Of a stretch of DNA of 7,238 nucleotides, positions 6,414 through 7,238 are shown one piece after another. The notes below the pieces were generated by a model, which did not search any database, was not told where the DNA came from, and saw only the letters and a list, made by a program, of their open reading frames with translations. A program made the translations under genes and the position numbers. Origin of the DNA: Burkholderiales bacterium (GTDB taxonomy: Bacteria; Actinomycetota; Thermoleophilia; Gaiellales; Gaiellaceae); NCBI GenBank assembly GCA_025935595.1, contig JAICUZ010000132.1, forward strand, positions 1 through 7,238, in the 5' to 3' direction. Positions within the stretch are counted from its first letter, which is position 1, and each line of letters opens with the position of its first letter.

Positions 6414-6499
6414 GTGCCTGGCACCGGACGTGTCTCGGTACGCGTCGCCGATGAGCAGGAGGAAATGCACCTCTGATACGCCGTCGCTACGAAGTCGGC

Positions 6500-6551
6500 A
6501 CGGTGCCTGGCACCTAACGCAGCTTGTCGTAGGAAAGGTGCCAGGCACCGT
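6500..6551. repeat. 16-bp perfect inverted repeat (copies 2 and 3)
   Basis: Bases 6500-6515 and 6536-6551 are exact reverse complements, separated by 20 bases (6516-6535). Either strand can fold into a 16-bp stem. Lying past the stop of the minus-strand secreted-protein gene, it could help stop transcripts from either side, although only a short CTTTCC follows and no real T-run is present. Confidence 0.75.
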
Positions 6552-6566
6552 TTAGGTGCCTGGCAC
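6538..6566. repeat. 12-bp hairpin with GTTTA loop (copies 3 and 4), possible terminator
   Basis: GTGCCAGGCACC (6538-6549) pairs with GGTGCCTGGCAC (6555-6566) around the 5-base loop GTTTA. It uses copy 3, so it competes with the 16-bp stem formed by copies 2 and 3. It begins 14 bases beyond the stop of the minus-strand secreted-protein gene, a good position for an end-of-transcript structure, but it lacks a T-tract. A terminator or RNA-end-protection role is inferred. Confidence 0.6.
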
Positions 6567-6580
6567 GGGTTCGCGCCCCG

Positions 6581-7099
6581 CTAGGAGATCGCGAGCAACG
6601 CGTTACAGAACGTGACCTCGCCGTTCGTCGCGACGTCGTGCGGCCCGTGGATGTAGGTGAACTCGAACGTCGAGTCGTCCTCCCCGATGTTGCCGACGTC
6701 GTGGAACAGGAGCCCGACCCCCGGGGCGCTGACCGTGTAGATGATCCCCGTGTCCTTCTCCGTGTTCGTGGCGTAGTCGTACTGCACTGTGAACTGCCGC
6801 TTGATTGTGTAGCTGATCGCGGGGTTATCGGAGCGCCAGTTCGTCTCCCAGCCTGTGATGTGCACGACGTCCTGCACTGGGTTGCCCGACTTGTCGAACT
6901 TCGTGATCCCGGACACGTCGAAATGACCCATGTAGCGGTCGTCGAACGCGCCACACGGTGTCGCCGAGGCACCTGTGTCGTCCCAGGCGTAGGTGACCGA
7001 GTCCGTGAAGTGGTCCGGGGGGCCGGCCGTCGCACCCACCGCCGACGCCAGTGTGACGCAGGCCAAAGCTGCGAGAACCAGCGCGAATCTGCGCTTCAT
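6581..7099 (-). CDS. Small secreted protein of unknown function with two cysteines
   Basis: A 172-residue protein. The ATG at 7099 is favoured over the longer open frame to 7219 because GGGGAGG lies 4 bases upstream and it begins a clean signal peptide: MKRR, hydrophobic core to about residue 20, likely cleavage after ATA at residue 25. The mature part has about 147 residues, rich in Thr, Asp, Gly and aromatic residues in alternating patterns, suggesting a beta-sandwich or barrel. Two cysteines near the ends, C49 (TPCGAF) and C165 (TFCNAL), could form a disulphide outside the cell. GVGLLFHDVGNI (128-139) and HGPHD (151-155) look like the conserved core of a family of small secreted proteins that I associate with Thermoleophilia and other Actinobacteria; no function is known to me. 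There is no catalytic motif, lipobox or anchor. It follows the CBS-domain gene on the same strand after 67 bases. Confidence 0.8.
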   Translation of the reverse strand: MKRRFALVLAALACVTLASAVGATAGPPDHFTDSVTYAWDDTGASATPCGAFDDRYMGHFDVSGITKFDKSGNPVQDVVHITGWETNWRSDNPAISYTIKRQFTVQYDYATNTEKDTGIIYTVSAPGVGLLFHDVGNIGEDDSTFEFTYIHGPHDVATNGEVTFCNALLAIS

Positions 7100-7104
7100 G
7101 TTGC

Positions 7105-7134
7105 CTCCCCTTTTCGATTGCCGCAGAAGGGGAG
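7105..7134 (-). promoter_or_regulatory. Hairpin enclosing the Shine-Dalgarno sequence of the secreted-protein gene
   Basis: In the leftward transcript, CTCCCCTT (7134-7127) is a perfect 8-base complement of AAGGGGAG (7112-7105), with a 14-base loop between. The second arm contains most of the ribosome binding site, which ends 4 bases before the ATG at 7099. When folded, the site would be hidden. The same stem lies 32 bases after the stop of the upstream CBS-domain gene, so it might instead be a read-through or partial terminator, although no T-run follows. The sequence pairing is plain; the regulatory role is inferred. Confidence 0.5.
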
Positions 7135-7166
7135 TCAACAAGATCGTGACGCCTGTTGCAAGCGCC

Positions 7167-7238
7167 TCAGCGCAGGTGAGCGAGGTAGTCCAGGAGGTCG
7201 CTGCGTGTGACGACACCAACCGGTCGACCCGCTTCTGC
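7167..7238 (-). CDS. CBS-domain protein, C-terminal 23 codons (5' part off the right edge)
   Basis: Reading leftward from the window end, GCA...TGA encodes a 23-residue tail: AEAGRPVGVVTRSDLL, then DYLAHLR and stop. The pattern G-R-P-V-G-V-V-T-R-S-D-L-L is the typical last strand and helix of a CBS domain. Such a tail ends several proteins: actinobacterial cystathionine beta-synthase, IMP-dehydrogenase-like CBS proteins and stand-alone CBS pairs. Cystathionine beta-synthase is attractive because a cystathionine gamma enzyme lies downstream on the same strand, but 23 residues cannot decide it. I name only the domain. Confidence 0.7.
   Translation of the reverse strand, partial: AEAGRPVGVVTRSDLLDYLAHLR

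Larger units (their letters stand above)
6411..6567. repeat. Cluster of four palindromic repeats, core GGTGCCTGGCACC (REP-like)
   Basis: The 13-base core GGTGCCTGGCACC is self-complementary except for its central base. Copy 1 is at 6413-6425 (plus), copy 2 at 6502-6514 (plus), copy 3 at 6537-6549 (minus) and copy 4 at 6555-6567 (plus, last base G instead of C). Copies 1-3 share 15 bases (ACGGTGCCTGGCACC at 6411-6425, 6500-6514 and, inverted, 6537-6551). Core-to-core distances are 89, 35 and 18 bases. The cluster fills the intergenic space between two converging genes, the usual place for REP/BIME-type elements. No REP-associated transposase is in the window. No copy of the core was noticed elsewhere here by eye. 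Confidence 0.8.

Noticed and set aside
6348..6548. 66-codon open frame on the minus strand across the repeat cluster
   Set aside because: It runs through palindromic repeats and into the APH-like gene, has no ribosome binding site of note and no recognisable domain.
6411..6567. CRISPR array
   Set aside because: The repeats are only 13-15 bases, palindromic, in mixed orientation and unevenly spaced (89, 35 and 18 bases); no spacer pattern and no cas genes.
7100..7219. 40-residue N-terminal extension of the secreted protein
   Set aside because: It would overlap the CBS-domain gene and bury a textbook Shine-Dalgarno sequence and signal peptide; the ATG at 7099 explains both.

Overview
The window is GC-rich, densely coded DNA with many GTG/TTG starts. 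It reads as an actinobacterial chromosome. The protein repertoire (paired YcaQ-like proteins, an actinobacterial-type cystathionine gamma-synthase/lyase, a small secreted two-cysteine protein) suggests a Thermoleophilia-like soil lineage, but that placement is inference. I see no plasmid or phage genes, tRNA, rRNA or CRISPR array. No stretch of more than about 200 bases lacks a gene.

Left part (1-2180): on the minus strand, a metallo-beta-lactamase-fold hydrolase (392-1231) is followed, with a 4-base TTGA overlap, by the N-terminal third of an MFS exporter that runs off the left edge (1-395). A 40-base gap separates the hydrolase gene from a divergent, probably secreted, alpha/beta-hydrolase on the plus strand (1272-2180). 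That gene's 3' end overlaps the convergent cystathionine gene by 23 bases.

Middle part (2158-5450): a tight minus-strand operon, read right to left. It holds two tandem, divergent paralogues of the YcaQ/AlkX crosslink-repair DNA glycosylase family (4308-5450 and 3329-4315), overlapping by 8 bases, and then a PLP-dependent cystathionine gamma-synthase/gamma-lyase (2158-3318) after a 10-base gap. Both glycosylase-like proteins keep a Gln-Leu-Asp motif at the position of the YcaQ catalytic QxD.

Right part (5434-7238): an APH-fold phosphotransferase-like gene on the plus strand starts inside the first codons of the divergent glycosylase gene. After it lies a roughly 200-base convergent intergenic region carrying a 7-bp-stem hairpin and four copies of a palindromic repeat (core GGTGCCTGGCACC), arranged so that two alternative large hairpins can form. 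Next is a small secreted protein of unknown function on the minus strand, whose strong Shine-Dalgarno sequence sits inside a perfect 8-bp hairpin. The right edge holds the last 23 codons of a CBS-domain protein, possibly cystathionine beta-synthase, on the same strand as the cystathionine gene.

The strongest points for a second look are the duplicated AlkX-like genes co-operonic with a transsulfuration enzyme, the palindromic repeat cluster, the possible RBS-occluding hairpin and the head-to-head overlap of two gene starts. I did not find a clearly new multi-gene defence or biosynthetic system.
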